From Symsagittifera roscoffensis (taxonomy: Eukaryota > Xenacoelomorpha > Acoela > Convolutidae), in NCBI RefSeq assembly GCF_963678635.1, contig NC_087064.1, positions 58,352,338 to 58,416,337 on the forward strand: a DNA stretch of 64,000 nt, in the 5' to 3' direction. The notes under the pieces were generated by a model. The model ran no database searches, had not been told where the DNA came from, and saw only the letters and a program-made list of their open reading frames with translations. Below are positions 22,501-34,675 of the stretch, piece after piece. The position numbers and the translations under genes were made by a program. Each line of letters begins with the position of its first letter. The first letter of the stretch is position 1.

Positions 22501-24700
22501 CGAGAGACAGGAACAGAGGGAGGCGAATAGGCCAGATATAAAAAAGGGCTTCTCCTTCATGGATAAGGAAACGTCTGATAGTCTTCCTCTCACGAGATGG
22601 CTCGACAAGTCAGGCAAACCGATACAAGATCACCCCGAATTACCAAAAGAGCCTCCAGAGAAAAAAATCTTGAAGAAGACCCGAGGGATGCCGATAGGGA
22701 TAATGCTCAAGTCAAAAATTGTGAGAGAGACACTCAAGGCGAAGGGCTATGATCTCAACTAGGTAGAAACTGGAGAAGCAAAGATAGATGAGGACTTGAT
22801 GAGATTACTCGAGAAACTGGCAGATGATAAACTCGTGATCGAAGGAAAGGGCAAGGAGGAACCGGAAGTCACGATACTGCGAAGGAGCGAAACAGTCGGC
22901 GACGAAGACACCTCAGAAGAGAGGAATCCTAATGAGAAAGAAATCGTGCAGTCACTGGTGGACAAAATCCCTGATGACATACTTGAGCGGACTCGGGTAA
23001 GGAAAAAGAAAATTGCGTTTAAGGAGGAGGCTGAATACCTTGGAATGGGTCAAGAGTCCGGGGAGTGGCCCACAGAGGAAGAAGATGTTGGAGAAGAAAA
23101 ATTGTCCGGTAAGTGTGAAGAATGGGATGAAGATTCGGATGGCAGCAGCGACGACCAAGATAGTCTGTGAATGATACTGGCGGAAGAGAAGATGAGACAT
23201 CGCGACAGGGAGCTGCAGACGGATCCCTCATCAGGAACATACAATTTGGATCAGCAAGAAACGCGAGGAGGTGAAGAACTTGAGAAAATTGCGGTATCAA
23301 GGAAACCGTTCAGGGAACTATCGTGCAACTTGAATGTCAGGACGAATCTGGTGCCAGGAGACGATAGAAAGATCATGAAAAGGATAGTTTGCGTAAAGCT
23401 GAAAGATGACATCCACAACCCGGGGGAAATGAATGGTCAGATAATGGCACTAAAAGAACGTGTAAAGGCAAGATATAGGCTGTCGGATCTAATAAGGGCC
23501 CAAAAGAATGACAAGATGACAAGTAACCTCTCGAAATGGATCCGGACGGGGTCCAAAGAGAAGGGGGACCTGGAGGAAGACAGCTACAACATCTTGAGCC
23601 AGTTCTACAAAGAAAGGGATGATTTACTCTATCACACGGCTGATGGGGTGGTAGCGTGCAAGAGAAAGGATGAGGAGAAGATATTGCACAAGCATAACCT
23701 CATCATTTTGCCACAGTTGTATCAGACCGAAGTGTTATTCAGATCTCACGATCAAATGGGGCAACAGGGGATAGACAAGGTGCAACAGAGAATACTTCAC
23801 ATGTTTCATTGGCCAGGATTAAGGAAAGCCTGCGAGAAATGGGTGAATGCATGCCTAGCATGCCTGCAAGTGAAAGACCCAAGGAAGATGAAGTTCCCAC
23901 TCATGTCTGTTGAGAGCTCGGAGTTCAACGAAGTCGTGCAAATAGACCACAAAAAGATCTGTATGACAGAGTCAGGATATAACTAGATACTAGTCTTAAT
24001 AGATCACTTCACAAAGCTGGCGGAAGCGGTGCCGTGTCAGACAGCCTCGGCAGAGGAAACTTGTGACCACCTGATAACACAATGGATATCACGGTATGGC
24101 TGTCCCATGACATTTCAGTCGGACAACGGCAAAGCCTTTGTGGGGGACTTGACGAAAGAATAAATGAAGAGGTCTCACATAGCTCAAGCGCATTCAACGA
24201 CCTACCATCCCCAGACCAACGGGTTGGTAGAGAGGCAGAATAGAACGTTGGTGAACATGCTGAGGGTATACTGCTCAAGGTACATGACGGATTGTTATAA
24301 ATATCTGCCGCAGGTGGTAGGGGCGTACAACAGTACGCAACACTCAACAACAGGAATCAGTCCCTTCATGATGTTGACAGGCAAGGAAAGAGCAATGCCT
24401 CTAACATTCTTTTATCCGGAATACAAAGGGAAAAAGACGTCGCCTCAAGCTTATGTGAAAGAAGCGATCAGGAGACAGCAGGAATTAAACGAGCTCTGCA
24501 GGTGGAATACTGCGCAAGAACAAAAGAGACAGCGCAAGAAAAACGATGAAAAGATACTGCAAGCGAAACCATATGCAGTGGGCCAGTACGTGTGGGTCTT
24601 CCAGAATGTCATACCTCCAAAAAGGACAAAGAAACTACTTAAGAAATGGAGAGGACCATTTATGATAACGGAAGTACACCAACAAGGAAGGTTCTACCGT
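22501..24700 (+). pseudogene. pol of element A: acidic linker and integrase
   Basis: A long Glu/Asp/Lys-rich linker (22501-23500) carries GTCCGGGGAG motifs. It is followed by an integrase with HDQMGQQGIDKVQQ and CLAC (second His of HHCC replaced by Gln), a core with QIDHKKI, FQSDNGKAF and NGLVERQNRTL, and the module WRGPFMITEVHQQG. Interruptions are a TGA near 23168, a TAG at 23984 and a TAA at 24162, so the integrase is broken between D and D and before E. Integrase would splice element cDNA into the host genome. Confidence 0.9.
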
Positions 24701-25983
24701 TTGAGTACGGGGCGCGCAGCACATTATGAAAATCTGAAGCCTCATGTACCATCCCCAGAAGATTGGTGCATACCGCAGAACATGGAAGGACTCGAGTACC
24801 TACTGGTGGAGCCAGCGTGTGAGGTGAACGAAAAAGGCACCAGAGAGAAAAACGATGGCAACGATGGCTTGAGTTTGGACGATAATGAAAAAATAGAAGC
24901 GGAATCAGAAGCGAAATCCTTTGTGGAAGAAGACTGGAATGATCTGGAGCAGGACGAAGTGCCAAAGTGGACAGAACCCGACTTGCCAATAACGGCAGGA
25001 ACCAGGAGCGGTAATCGTAAACGGACAGGCATGAGGTACAATAGGTACGGGGATGACTTCTTGATTGACAAGATAAGTCCTGAAGAATTGGGCGACGAGT
25101 TACTGGGTGTGGGCGAATTGGTGGCAGATGACGAATGGCAAATCATCAACGACAGCGAACACTACCCAAAGGAAGACTACTCCACACCAGAACAAGAAAC
25201 AGATCTGGAGCAGAGCGAGATAGAGAGGAGGGAAAACACGAACCTGATAATACTAGAGTGGATGCGTGATGTCAAGAGTGAGGAAGATGAAGGGCTAAGC
25301 ATCCAGCACCCTAACCCTAACGAACAACACGTGAAGATCCCCTCTTCGGTTGGACAGGATTGGATAATTTGGACCCAGCATCATCGACGGGAACAACGAT
25401 AAATATTTTTGTCCGGGGAGTGGGGGTAGGACTTACCCACACCAAAAATTTGATGATAAAGAAGCTCAGGGAAGTGAGAGAAACCAAGGGGTTGGAATTG
25501 GATCAGGCGGAAGCTGAGCCTACCATAGGGAGAGTTTGCAAGACGAAATTCGGAATACCCAATGAATATTCAGACAAGTCCGATCTGCATAACGGCAGAC
25601 ATGAGCTCCAACACGAGACTAGAGGCCAATTTCAAGAGAGAATATCAGGATATGTGGAGTTTCTATTTAGGCAGAGACTGGGGTTGGGAGGAATGGCTGC
25701 GCTTCCTCCTTCAGTTTCACAAGTTCCGGGCAAATACCTGTGCTTTTTGGTAACAAGGGTCAATGAAAGGAACAAGATAGACCCCGAACACGTGATGTTG
25801 GCACTAACGAGGCTGAGGGACTTCGTGATCGAAAGAGGGATACTGGAGGTCTCGTTGCCTGTCTACGACCCAAACAGGGGCAAGTTGAACCCTAGGGAAT
25901 TGTACGCCATCCTACACGTGGTATTTGCAGAAACGGAGATAACGGCGCAACTACACAAGAAGTACTACTTGAGTATCGCCTGA
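24701..25983 (+). pseudogene. Pol tail with macrodomain-like C-terminus (element A)
   Basis: An acidic linker (NDLEQDEVPKWTEPDLPITA, then ILEWMRDVK) leads into INIFVRGVGVGLTHTKNLM (25400-25460). The last module has GMAALPPSVSQVPGKYLCFL, then ALTRLRDFVIERGILEVSLP, YDPNRGKLNPRELYAILHVV and LHKKYYLSIA to the stop at 25981. This resembles the second half of an OARD1/TARG1-type macrodomain. The first half (CITADMSSNTRLEANFKREY) is only in a neighbouring frame between about 25575 and 25655, while the main frame stays open. Fragment C has the same arrangement. Confidence 0.75.
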
Positions 25984-26836
25984 GCTTGGGCGGACATGGA
26001 GGTCTTGAGAGGAGACATAGGACTTACGAGTTAGGTTAAAATGGGGGCACGAGTTAAGTACAAGGGGGCACGAGGCAGGTAGACGGATTTTACTGTAATT
26101 GGCATGACAATAATATCTTAGAGAGTTAATGGTGCTAAAACATGAAATGAGTCTGCATGCTCTAAAAATCACTAATTGAATTATTTTAGCAAAGAATTGT
26201 TGGGATATTGTTTTAAAACATAATAATGGGGGAAGTTAAGGTTAGGTACAGAATGTCTTGGTCTGAAAAATGGGTTTTATTTTCAGATTGATTTGCAAAA
26301 TTGAACTGACAATCAAGCCACACTCATTTGAAGAAAGAAGGAGATCTTGAGCAAGTTCTCCATTAGCAGTATCAGAGGGAAACAATTCTCAAGTATCGAT
26401 TGGGGAAATATATTTCTTGAGTCTAACTGGTAAGGTGCTTCTCGAGTTGGTTATAATTTAAACGGTGCTAAAACATTAAATGAAACTGCATGCTCTTAAA
26501 AACTTCCAATTGAATTATTTTAGTAGAACGGATGGAGGGATAAGGTTTTAACTACAATAATTGGGGGGGGGGGTTAGGTTAGGAATATGACACCCTAGTC
26601 TAAAAAGTGGATTTTACTTTCAGATTGATTTGATTAAATTGAAATTGACGATTCAAACACACTCATTCAAAAGAAAACAGAAGGTTTTGAACAAAGTTCA
26701 GGATCAGCAACATTCGGAAGAGATTTCTCAAGCACTCAAGTTGTTACGGTAACACTCTAGTTGGTACGGTAACATTCAAGTTGGTACGGTAATTCACGAG
26801 TTGGTTGGTGCGCGAGATAATTTAGAAATTGTAATA
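25984..26836 (+). other. Pol/ORF2 intergenic region of A, with 333-bp diverged duplication
   Basis: No gene. Two diverged tandem units start GGTGCTAAAACAT at 26131 and 26464. Each contains a pyrimidine/AG stretch (TTTTATTTTCAG and TTTTACTTTCAG) that looks like a 3' splice site, and runs of TTCTCAAGT/TTCTCGAGT words also found in A's LTR. A spliced subgenomic mRNA for ORF2 would be one explanation. B has a shorter, unrelated-looking 398-nt region here. Confidence 0.55.
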
Positions 26837-28174
26837 ATGGCAGATCGATTTTGCGAGCAGTTGAAGCCGGAACTTGAAAGGATCCAGAGGCGACAACGAG
26901 AGCTCGACCAACAAAATCAAAAGGAAACCAGGACGACGGAACGAGCAGTTGCGAGCTCAAGGCCGGAGTCGCGTATGGAGGTGGATGAGGTTCCCCGGTC
27001 GAAGGGAAGATTCAACTTGGACCGTGCGGCCCAAGAACACATAAACGAGGGGCTGGAAGTATGGATACCAACCGAGTCAGTGTCCTCCCTGCGCGGTTCG
27101 GAGACGACGCAACCGATACGCCCGTTGATGGACGTGGCACTGCCGGGATACACCCCGAGCTCAACCCCGAGCAGCAGTCAGGTGAGCGGGAGCTCATCGC
27201 GTCTTCAGGAGTTACACGAGAGGCTACAGCTGAGAAGTCGTGAAAGTCCAGCTAGAGCGGAGGTGCCCCCAACCTGGAGAGAGCAACCGGTCAGGAGCGT
27301 GGTGATCGCAAGCTACAAGAAGAACACGGAGGGCAGATACCACAGGCACAACCGCATGGATTGGAACGCGGCGCAGCGGGCGAGAAGGGATTGTTTTCAT
27401 GACGCGTCTTGGGCTGAATACTTCACACAGCCAAGAATACCACAGTGTGCGGTCCACTTGATTATAGGGGACAGCCTGATACAAGTGCTGACGCGAATCC
27501 AGTCACATTATCAAGTTGGAGTCTTGAGTTTTTCTGGAGCTGCAACGCCGCAGATGTTGGCGTCACTGGAGATGTTAGACATGATGAAGATGTACACGGT
27601 TACTTTGATGATGGGAACCAATGACGTGTCCAGGGGGGAGTCGAGAAAGGTAATGAGGCTGCACGAAAAATTGAGTTGTATTCTTGAGGAGCTGAGGATT
27701 GATCTAGATCCCGCGATACTCACCATTTGCACTGTCCCATACAACATGAAGGCCGACCAACACGCGAGAGAGGTGATTGATAAAGTGCGCAATATCAACG
27801 AGATAATCAGACAGATCCAGCAGAGAAGCTTGCTCCCCGTAAGATTGTTGGCCGATATGATGGAACGCTCCCTTCTGGATGATGCGTCTTCGGATGGCAT
27901 CCACTTTGATAAGCCCAGGGGCATAGAGTGGCTGAACGGTGTCTTCCAGAGGCACATAAACATTCTAGAGTCAGACATGCTGGAAACAGCCCAGTTCACC
28001 TTTGGTCCACCCCCAATACTTCCCTTCTTAGCAACTGGGCCCCTATCTGGCCGTCTGGGAGCGAGATTCGACTCGAGAGATAGCTCAAAGAGCAGCCGGA
28101 CCAGACAACTGGGATCCATTCCACACCGATGGAAGCAGAGGAGGCGGGGTCATCCACGCCCTAAAGCTCGGTAG
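26837..28174 (+). CDS. ORF2 N-terminal part of element A: SGNH/GDSL-type hydrolase domain
   Basis: Intact frame of 445 residues from Met26837 (an in-frame Met at 26801 would add 12). Numbering is from the upstream Met. Residues 20-60 are charged and helical, 60-200 low-complexity. An SGNH hydrolase domain spans about 217-390: block I IIGDSLIQVL (Ser225), a glycine in SFSGAATP (block II), block III MGTNDVS (Asn274), and block V SDGIHFD (Asp365, His368). The family is serine esterases/lipases, often deacetylases. All catalytic residues survive although the rest of A is heavily decayed. The N-terminal 200 residues differ from B, whereas the SGNH blocks align. A stop at 28172 separates it from the rest of ORF2; B continues through. 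Confidence 0.75.
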   Translation: MADRFCEQLKPELERIQRRQRELDQQNQKETRTTERAVASSRPESRMEVDEVPRSKGRFNLDRAAQEHINEGLEVWIPTESVSSLRGSETTQPIRPLMDVALPGYTPSSTPSSSQVSGSSSRLQELHERLQLRSRESPARAEVPPTWREQPVRSVVIASYKKNTEGRYHRHNRMDWNAAQRARRDCFHDASWAEYFTQPRIPQCAVHLIIGDSLIQVLTRIQSHYQVGVLSFSGAATPQMLASLEMLDMMKMYTVTLMMGTNDVSRGESRKVMRLHEKLSCILEELRIDLDPAILTICTVPYNMKADQHAREVIDKVRNINEIIRQIQQRSLLPVRLLADMMERSLLDDASSDGIHFDKPRGIEWLNGVFQRHINILESDMLETAQFTFGPPPILPFLATGPLSGRLGARFDSRDSSKSSRTRQLGSIPHRWKQRRRGHPRPKAR

Positions 28175-31100
28175 TGTCTTCAGTGGTGGCGGTGGACAAT
28201 AACAAGGCGGAGAGACCGGCAGTGACGAGCAAGGCACGATATCTAGAGAAAGTGAAAGAGTTGGACCTGGAGGAGTTGGCATGCAGGCAGGAGTTGGCTG
28301 AAGTCCTGGGGCTCAAGAACGTGTCACATGAAGACTTGAGTAGACACCACTGCGTGGACTGGTTAAAGGCCCACGAGGCACATTTCTCAAGAACCAAGAA
28401 ATTGAGACAGCAGACTTATCTGGGATTCCACAGAAGTCGATAATGAGACCATTCAACTACAGGCCCCTCGAGCCATTGGGGAGTCCAGGACTCATAGTAG
28501 AACCTCTCAAGCACGGAAGAGTGTAGCCAGAATCAGGGTAGAGATTCCCGCACAGCTGAGAGCGGTAGAGAAGCAGCTTGAGCGGAGAGACATGGGACTC
28601 CCAGATGCCGCATATGGAGGTCCAAAGCTGGCCGAAGATCCAAGATATGGTAAGCCCTGTGGAAGCTCGCAGTTGGCCAAAACGTTGGCAGTGTATGATC
28701 AATCGGATCCAGGAGTAGCAAGGGTGATCATCGTGGCGGGTTCGGACATCGAGGGGACGTCGCCGAAGTTATTCTGGCCAGAGACCTTGGTGTATCTGCT
28801 GCCTGGGGCGGAGCTGAATCAGATGCTGACCCTGGTGGTGGCAATTGAGTCGGAGACGCCTTGCGAGCCTGAATTGTTGCTATTTGCTATGGGACCGATA
28901 AATTACAGACCTCTGAAGTTGCTGGGGAGTCCGGGACTCATAGTGGAGCCACCTAAGCACAGAACAAGTATCGCCAGAATCAGATTGGCGACTCCTGCAC
29001 AGTTGAGGGGAGCTACTGGATCCAAGGGAGATGGAATTGCCAGACGCCGCTTACGAGGGCGCCAAGTTAGCAGATGGCCCAAGATATGGGAAACCCTGTG
29101 GCAATGCTCAATTAGCCAAGACACTGGCAGTGTATGACAGAGCAGTCCAGCGGCCGCGAGAGTGATCATCATGACGGGATCGAACTTCAAAGGAACGTCT
29201 CCTAAGTTATTTTGGCCAGATACTCTAGTATACCGCTGTTGACCAGATGGAGGAATTGAACCAGATGTTGGCCTTGGTGGTGGCGATAAAGTCGGAAATG
29301 CCTTGCGAACCACAGCTGCTGCTGTTCGCGGGAATGAATGATCACCTGCATGCGGCTGGGCTTCTAGAGCAGCTGAAGGGGGACGAGCCTACGCCAAAGA
29401 AAATATGGGAGGCTATCCGGACGTTGTTTGCCGCAATGAATGAGGTACAGGAAAACGTCAGTTCGCGATTTGGATCCAAAACAAAGGTGGTATTCACGAC
29501 ATCCCCCAGATACGCAAGCATGCCCCCTGGTCTGCAGTTTGTGTATGCTATTTTGATTCTGATAGCTGAAGGGAACGCATGGCGGATCCTGATGGCAGCT
29601 TCCAATCGAGAGCTGGAACCTCCGAACTTGAGATTACGGAAGTCAGAACCTGCCTTGAGGGGATCCCCATGCCTTGAGGGGATTCTATGAATTAGCAGAT
29701 ATACTCATTGTGCTGGATGAGGTCCTCTTACTCGAGATCTCGAATTTTGCCAGGCAGCTGAAATTCAGTCCGACAATAGGGGATGACCATCCGATAATAA
29801 GTCACCTGACAGCCAGCTTGTGGTTCCGAGGCATGGACGTGACCATCACGAATTCCACGAGCAAATCAAAGGGACCAAGCAACGGAAGGAAGAACGTGGC
29901 TGCGACTGAGAAGCAACTGGAGTCGATGGTGTATTGACTAACGCAAGAGAGAGGCAGGTGGCCGTTTCTAACACCAAGACTCGAGAATGCTACTGACAAG
30001 ACAAGGGAGAGTGCCCCACCTCTCGTGAAACAGATCTGCTAATTTCTCGAGTAACAATTGGAGGTAGCCGAAAGCAGGGAGATGACGGTGGCCAGGTTTG
30101 TCACGGCAGCTAACGAGGTCACCAATGGAGGATTCTGGCGGGAACATGCAAAAGGTGAGCTGAGGACAAGAAGAGATCACGAGATACTGGAATTCTTGAG
30201 TCCTTGTTGGGAGAAGAGATACATGGCTGGAGTGTTTTGTGCAAAAGAGACCATTTTCGGGGCCTTTTTGCAAGAACTCTTGAACATGCTCATAAACCTC
30301 TTGTTAGCCCTATACTTGGTTTACCCGAGATACCTGTTTAACATGGGACCAGCGTACATGTTCAGTCGGGGTGTAGAGACACTTCGGATTTATGGATATC
30401 TGGCGCTGGTGCTCCTGACTCATGGCAAATTGGTGTCATTCCACAGGCTGATGAAATATGGGAACCCCTGTCGATGGGAAAAACCCACTCGAGTGTAGAC
30501 ACTGATTCGTACAAGTGCGCGGCGGGACTCAAGACGTTGCTGGTGGAGTATCTTCTGATGCAGAACCGACACATGACCGGTGAGGAGAAGAACCCGAAGA
30601 CGAGAGAGGGATGGAGGGAGGCGAATGATGGTATCCCTCTACTGACCGATCTATGCCTGGCAATGAAGTCTGACCCAGTGGGAATGATCAAGGGACTAGA
30701 GGAAGTCGTGACTTGTATCTACGGACCAGCGGTGACATACGCCTTTCCGGACCCTCTAGTGGCTGCGTACCGCCATTCAGTAGTGCACTTGAGCTTAATA
30801 AGCGTGTTGGATGAGACGGCGCTGAACTGGTGTCAACAAGAGGTGCTCAGGGCGCGGATGAGTAATACAGTGCTCTTCGGGAAGATGAAAGATCCCGAGT
30901 TAGTGGTATTCAATTTCCGGGGGCAACTGCAGTGCAGGATGGGGGGAAAACGTGAAGGCCCCCTCGAGACGTATCCCAAGTTTTGGAACCTAAATCCCCT
31001 GACGGCGAACGGACAGGAGATCCTGAGAATCCCGGCGTGGAAAAAGAGCTTCGTGTTGGTAAAAAAGTAGCTGGAGGCGACACTAGAGAAAAAAGTCTTA

Positions 31101-31646
31101 CCCGCGACCATTCCTGAGTTTCCAACAGTCAGGAGAATGACCCTGGGGATGAATAGCCCCCTGGTAGTACCATCCTTATTCGCGAGAGCTACAGTGGAGA
31201 GACAGCAAGTGGAGTTCACCGATGGCTGGGACCCCTTGTTCATTGGATATACGGCGGTGGTCTTTTTCGACACCTGCGATATCAAGATTAACTCATGGAC
31301 GACTCAAGCCAAGAAAATGAGAGGCTCAATGTCTCCAAAATTGGAGGTGCGGGAAATCTTGAGAACGCTTGATCGGGCGAGCTTGGAGAACGAATTACCG
31401 TTATGGGATGATGGAAGAATGATCGTGGAAGAAGGACACATCGCACTGAAGGACGAGATGAAGTTTGCCACAAGGAATTATCGGGCACCTTACGGATTGG
31501 AACAGGTGGAAATGAGGCAAGAAGGGAGAGAGCTGGATGCGGCAGGCTCGTTATATGTAGCTCTGACGGAATATAAAAAGCAAGACCCCGCGACACCTTC
31601 ACCCCTGTCGGTGGGCACTCCTGGAGACAAGAGAAGTGGCCCGTAG
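28175..31646 (+). pseudogene. Rest of ORF2 of element A
   Basis: Several broken frames align with B's ORF2 after the SGNH domain: ELDLEELACRQEL...HHCVDWLKAHEAHF (28262-28390), VARVIIVAGSD...KLFWPETLVYLL (about 28715-28800), CEPQLLLFAGMNDHLHAAGL (about 29305-29360), VVFTTSPRYASMPPGLQFVY (about 29485-29550), RGFYELADILIVLDEVLLLE (29674-29735), GPAVTYAFPDPLVAAYRHSV (30724-30783) and WNLNPLTANGQEILRIP (about 30985-31035). The FAGMNDHLH block, preceded by VVAGSD and followed by VVFTTSP, resembles a second degenerate SGNH-like fold. The last frame stops with TAG at 31644. Function unknown. Confidence 0.7.
28455..29340 (+). repeat. About 446-bp diverged tandem duplication inside ORF2 of A
   Basis: Units start near 28455 and 28901 (YRPLEPLGSPGLIVEP versus YRPLKLLGSPGLIVEP) and both end at the CEP-x-LLLFA block. 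Copies B and D have this region once. Confidence 0.85.
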
Positions 31647-31702
31647 AGGACCGATTCAGAAAGATACTCGAGAGAAGACAAGCTGAGTCGGGAGAAGAGA
31701 GC

Positions 31703-34487
31703 ATGGACGAAACACTCAGTGAGACGGGGGAGGAAATGGAAGTGGGGAATACACCTGAGCCGAAACCAGCAGAGGTGGATTTCAACGCCCAGGAGCTACT
31801 GCGGGACTTGAGCGGAGGCGATTGGGCGGACAGTGCCACGCCACCACTAACCTCATCCCCCCATAAGAACCTGGAACTACCATTGACAAGTGAAACTTCC
31901 AACATGGGGATGATACTCTTGAGTGCTGAAGAGAGACAAAAGAATACATTTGAGGGGAACAAATATACGTTTCTGGGGACTCTAGATGAGAAGGCTTGGC
32001 GGGATTTCTTGAGTGAATTTGATCAGGAGATGAAGAGCGAGACCACGCTGGATAACTTCAAGGAAGAACTATGGAACACGATGGTCAAGTTTGGGGAACC
32101 AGTGTTGATGGCCACCGGACTGGATGAGAAAGCAAGAAAAGAGTTGCTGAGCAAGATGGTCAAGTTGAGGGAGACGCGACGGAAGACCAAAGATGATGAA
32201 TGTAAAGACGGCTCTACTCTGAAGAAAAAGACTGATGATAAAATAATTAAAATTGAAGGGGAGGATAAGATTAAGACTAGTAATATGATTAAGAGTACTA
32301 ATATCCTTAAGGCTCGAGCAGGGGGAGGCACGAGTTGGAAGAGTCGGACCGGGATGGAGAGATCGAATCTGTGATGGTAGTGGCGACAAGAAAATTGAAG
32401 AGGGGCATGATGGGCATCGCAACTTAGCGTTAGCTGAGGGTTACGCGAGAACCAATAAAAAGAGAGAGTATCAATACGTGTCTGGAGTGATGGGAATAGC
32501 GTATAATCCTTTCTTGAATTCAGAAGCCGCGAGCGCTTACAGGAATCATGAGGTGGCGGAGCTTTTGAAATTTTGGACGGAGAAGATAATCGTGATCGAT
32601 CCAACGGAAAGGGAGAAACCGAGCCTGGGCCTGCTACGTGAGGCGACGCCAAAGGTGATAAGCGTGCCGCGCTTGAGCAAAAGAGTAGAATTGAGAATGG
32701 GATACGGAAATGGCATGATGACTACGAATTTGGGAACGGTTTGTAAATTGCTGAGTCCTTCCTGGTGTCCCCATCCTCATGCGAGCTTGATTGAAGAAGT
32801 CGCGGAACGAGTGAGGCTAACACCGACAAAAGATGAGGATCTGGGAACGTTGGACGTGATACACAAAATAATCCTACCACAGAGTAAAGAGTCGGGCGGA
32901 ACAACGAGTAAGCTAGGATCAGTAAAGAAATCGGAACCTAGTAGCTGTCTTGACTTGACGTGCGGAGGCGGAGGGCACACCTGGGAAGGACAATCATGTG
33001 TCAGAATACAATCTTTTCAGGGAGAAGACCTAGTCACTTGGTTTGGTGATCTACCAGAAAGAGAGAAGAACGAAGTGCAGATAATTGCTGAGTGTTATAC
33101 AAACACCACAGTGAATATAGCAACGGCGCTGGGGTTCTTCTCTAGAATGTGTAGTCTGCAATCACTGGAGATGCTGGAGTCTGAACACCATTTGGTGACG
33201 GCGTTGAGCGTAGAGTCGTGGCCAGGGGCGTTGCAAACCACTCAGAAACACATCAAAGGATGGAAGATTGGTCTAGAGGCGGAGATGGGATTTCCAGTGA
33301 GCGAAGCTTATGGCCTGCCTGTAAATGCAAAGTCATTAGTGGGATCCGTAATGGCCAACGTGTGTGGGAGCCATTATCCATTGCAAATGGCGATGGTGGA
33401 GGTATCCAGCCAAAGAATACTAGTGAATAAAGCCTTCTCGGTACCCAACTGCGTACGGCTGGCTCGAATGTCGCATCATTCACACAGACTGTTGAGGAAG
33501 ATCCTGGGAACGGTGCCGAAGGCACAAAGAGATGAATTGAGTGAAATCTGGGGAAAAGTACTCTTGAGCTTAGGAGAAGAAAATAGGAGTGATTTTGAGA
33601 GACAAAATGCCATCGGTAAGCCGATGGGTAATGTCCCAATGCCGGAGGAAGATGATGTGGTGCACGAGAAGATGATGGAACTGGAGCCTCTGCTGGAAAC
33701 CTCGGGGGAACGCAATCTCCGAAGCATAGAAATTACACATGGGGAATGCCCATGCCACTGCCTGGCACAGACAGTGTGGTACCCGGAGCATACAAACCTT
33801 TGTTTAGTGTGGGATGTATAAGAAATTCGGTCAACCGGGTTACCCGATCATCAGCAGAAGGTGACCATCTTGGTAGTAAGCACGATGTTGGCTTTACGGT
33901 GGATCGAAGAAAATGTAACGAAGTACAGGGAGTCGAAGACACCTACGGCGGAATCGATACACGCTATAGATTACAGCAGGAGACTTGAGTTTTTTGAGAC
34001 TGTGTGCAATGTATTCGCCATACCAATGGAGGTCAGGCACGTATGGAGCCGCATCAGGTTCTTTCCGTGGTTTCGAGCGACGTTGACATCTTGGTTGTAC
34101 ATAGCGACGAAGGATCACATGAAGAAATACCAGAAGGAATATCGACAGTTCCTGGCGGAGATAGGCCCGGAAGCCATCAAAAGACCTCTGCTGACCCATC
34201 GAAACTCGATCACGACTGGTTGGAAAAGAGTCGGTAGGGTGTCTAGAGACAATACCAAAACAAGAGAGTCGATATTGGAGGAAGACTTGGCAAAGAACGT
34301 GAGCTTGAGCCTGCACAATTCGTTTTGCTTGAACAAAGAATTGAAAACGGAAGGTTTACCAAATCAGGCAGCGAGGTTGCAAGAGCAGAGCGAGTGGATG
34401 CGATCTTATGAACAATTGAGAGCATGGGAAGAAATTGTGATCAGTTGTGATAATGAGGAGGCGCTACTAAGACAGATCGAAGGCTAG
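31703..34487 (+). pseudogene. ORF3 of element A (internally deleted)
   Basis: Starts MDETLSETGEEMEVGN, 56 nt after the ORF2 stop. Block LELPLTSETSNMGMILLSAE leads to FLGTLDEKAWRDFLSEF. About 1.2 kb present in B and C (ending EYFEEEMRT...PYVRTELQ) is missing around 32375-32450. The frame resumes at VSGVMGIAYNPFLNSEAASA (32480), then TCGGGGHTWEGQSC, TALGFFSRMCSLQSLEML, KAFSVPNCVRLARMSHHSH, GECPCHCLAQTVWYPEHTNL and, after a frameshift near 33830, FPWFRATLTSWLYIATKDHM (about 34060-34120). No known family was recognised. Conserved Cys/His patterns (C-x4-GGGH-x4-C and CPCHC) hint at a metal-binding or disulphide-rich protein. Confidence 0.75.
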
Positions 34488-34562
34488 GGATACGAAGTGA
34501 GCAGGGAGCTGAATGTGGGTTTCTCGAGTCTTGAGAAGGAAAGGAAGGAGCTCGAGTCAAAA

Positions 34563-34675
34563 CAGATACAAATTAAACGCGAGTAGAGCCGTCTTATCCT
34601 GAAATAGGAGAAGAAACGATTACGAAAGAAGAACACGAATATTCGAGCTGAACTAGAGTGAACCCTCAGTGGAAA
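34563..34675 (+). repeat. A's 3' LTR, left part, truncated and cut by element B
   Basis: Aligns with 14564-14668 of the 5' LTR (AAACGCGAGTAGAGC, ATTCGAGCTGAACTAGAGTG, AACCCTCAGTGGA). The first ~214 nt of the LTR are missing. The sequence resumes after element B at 58588 (AAAAGTGGACAGCTGGGGTG). Confidence 0.85.

Larger units (their letters stand above)
14350..34675 (+). mobile_element. Element A: decayed giant Ty3/gypsy-like retroelement
   Basis: Order on the plus strand: 5' LTR (14350-15234), PBS (15246), about 2.2 kb leader with minisatellites plus a nested solo LTR, gag, PR-RT-RNase H-IN, macrodomain-like tail (to 25983), intergenic region, SGNH ORF2 (26837 onward), ORF3 (to 34487), 3' LTR. 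The 3' LTR begins in its middle (34563), is cut by B at 34675, and resumes at 58588-60055. Many stops, frameshifts and deletions (RNase H, Gag capsid region, ORF3 middle) show it is dead. I found no matching target-site duplication outside its LTRs (CTCT versus TATT), so a deletion or recombination at an end is possible. Confidence 0.85.

Noticed and set aside
25309-25321. CCCTAACCCTAAC, telomere-like
   Set aside because: Only two units, inside the acidic Pol linker (coding PNPN); no longer array.
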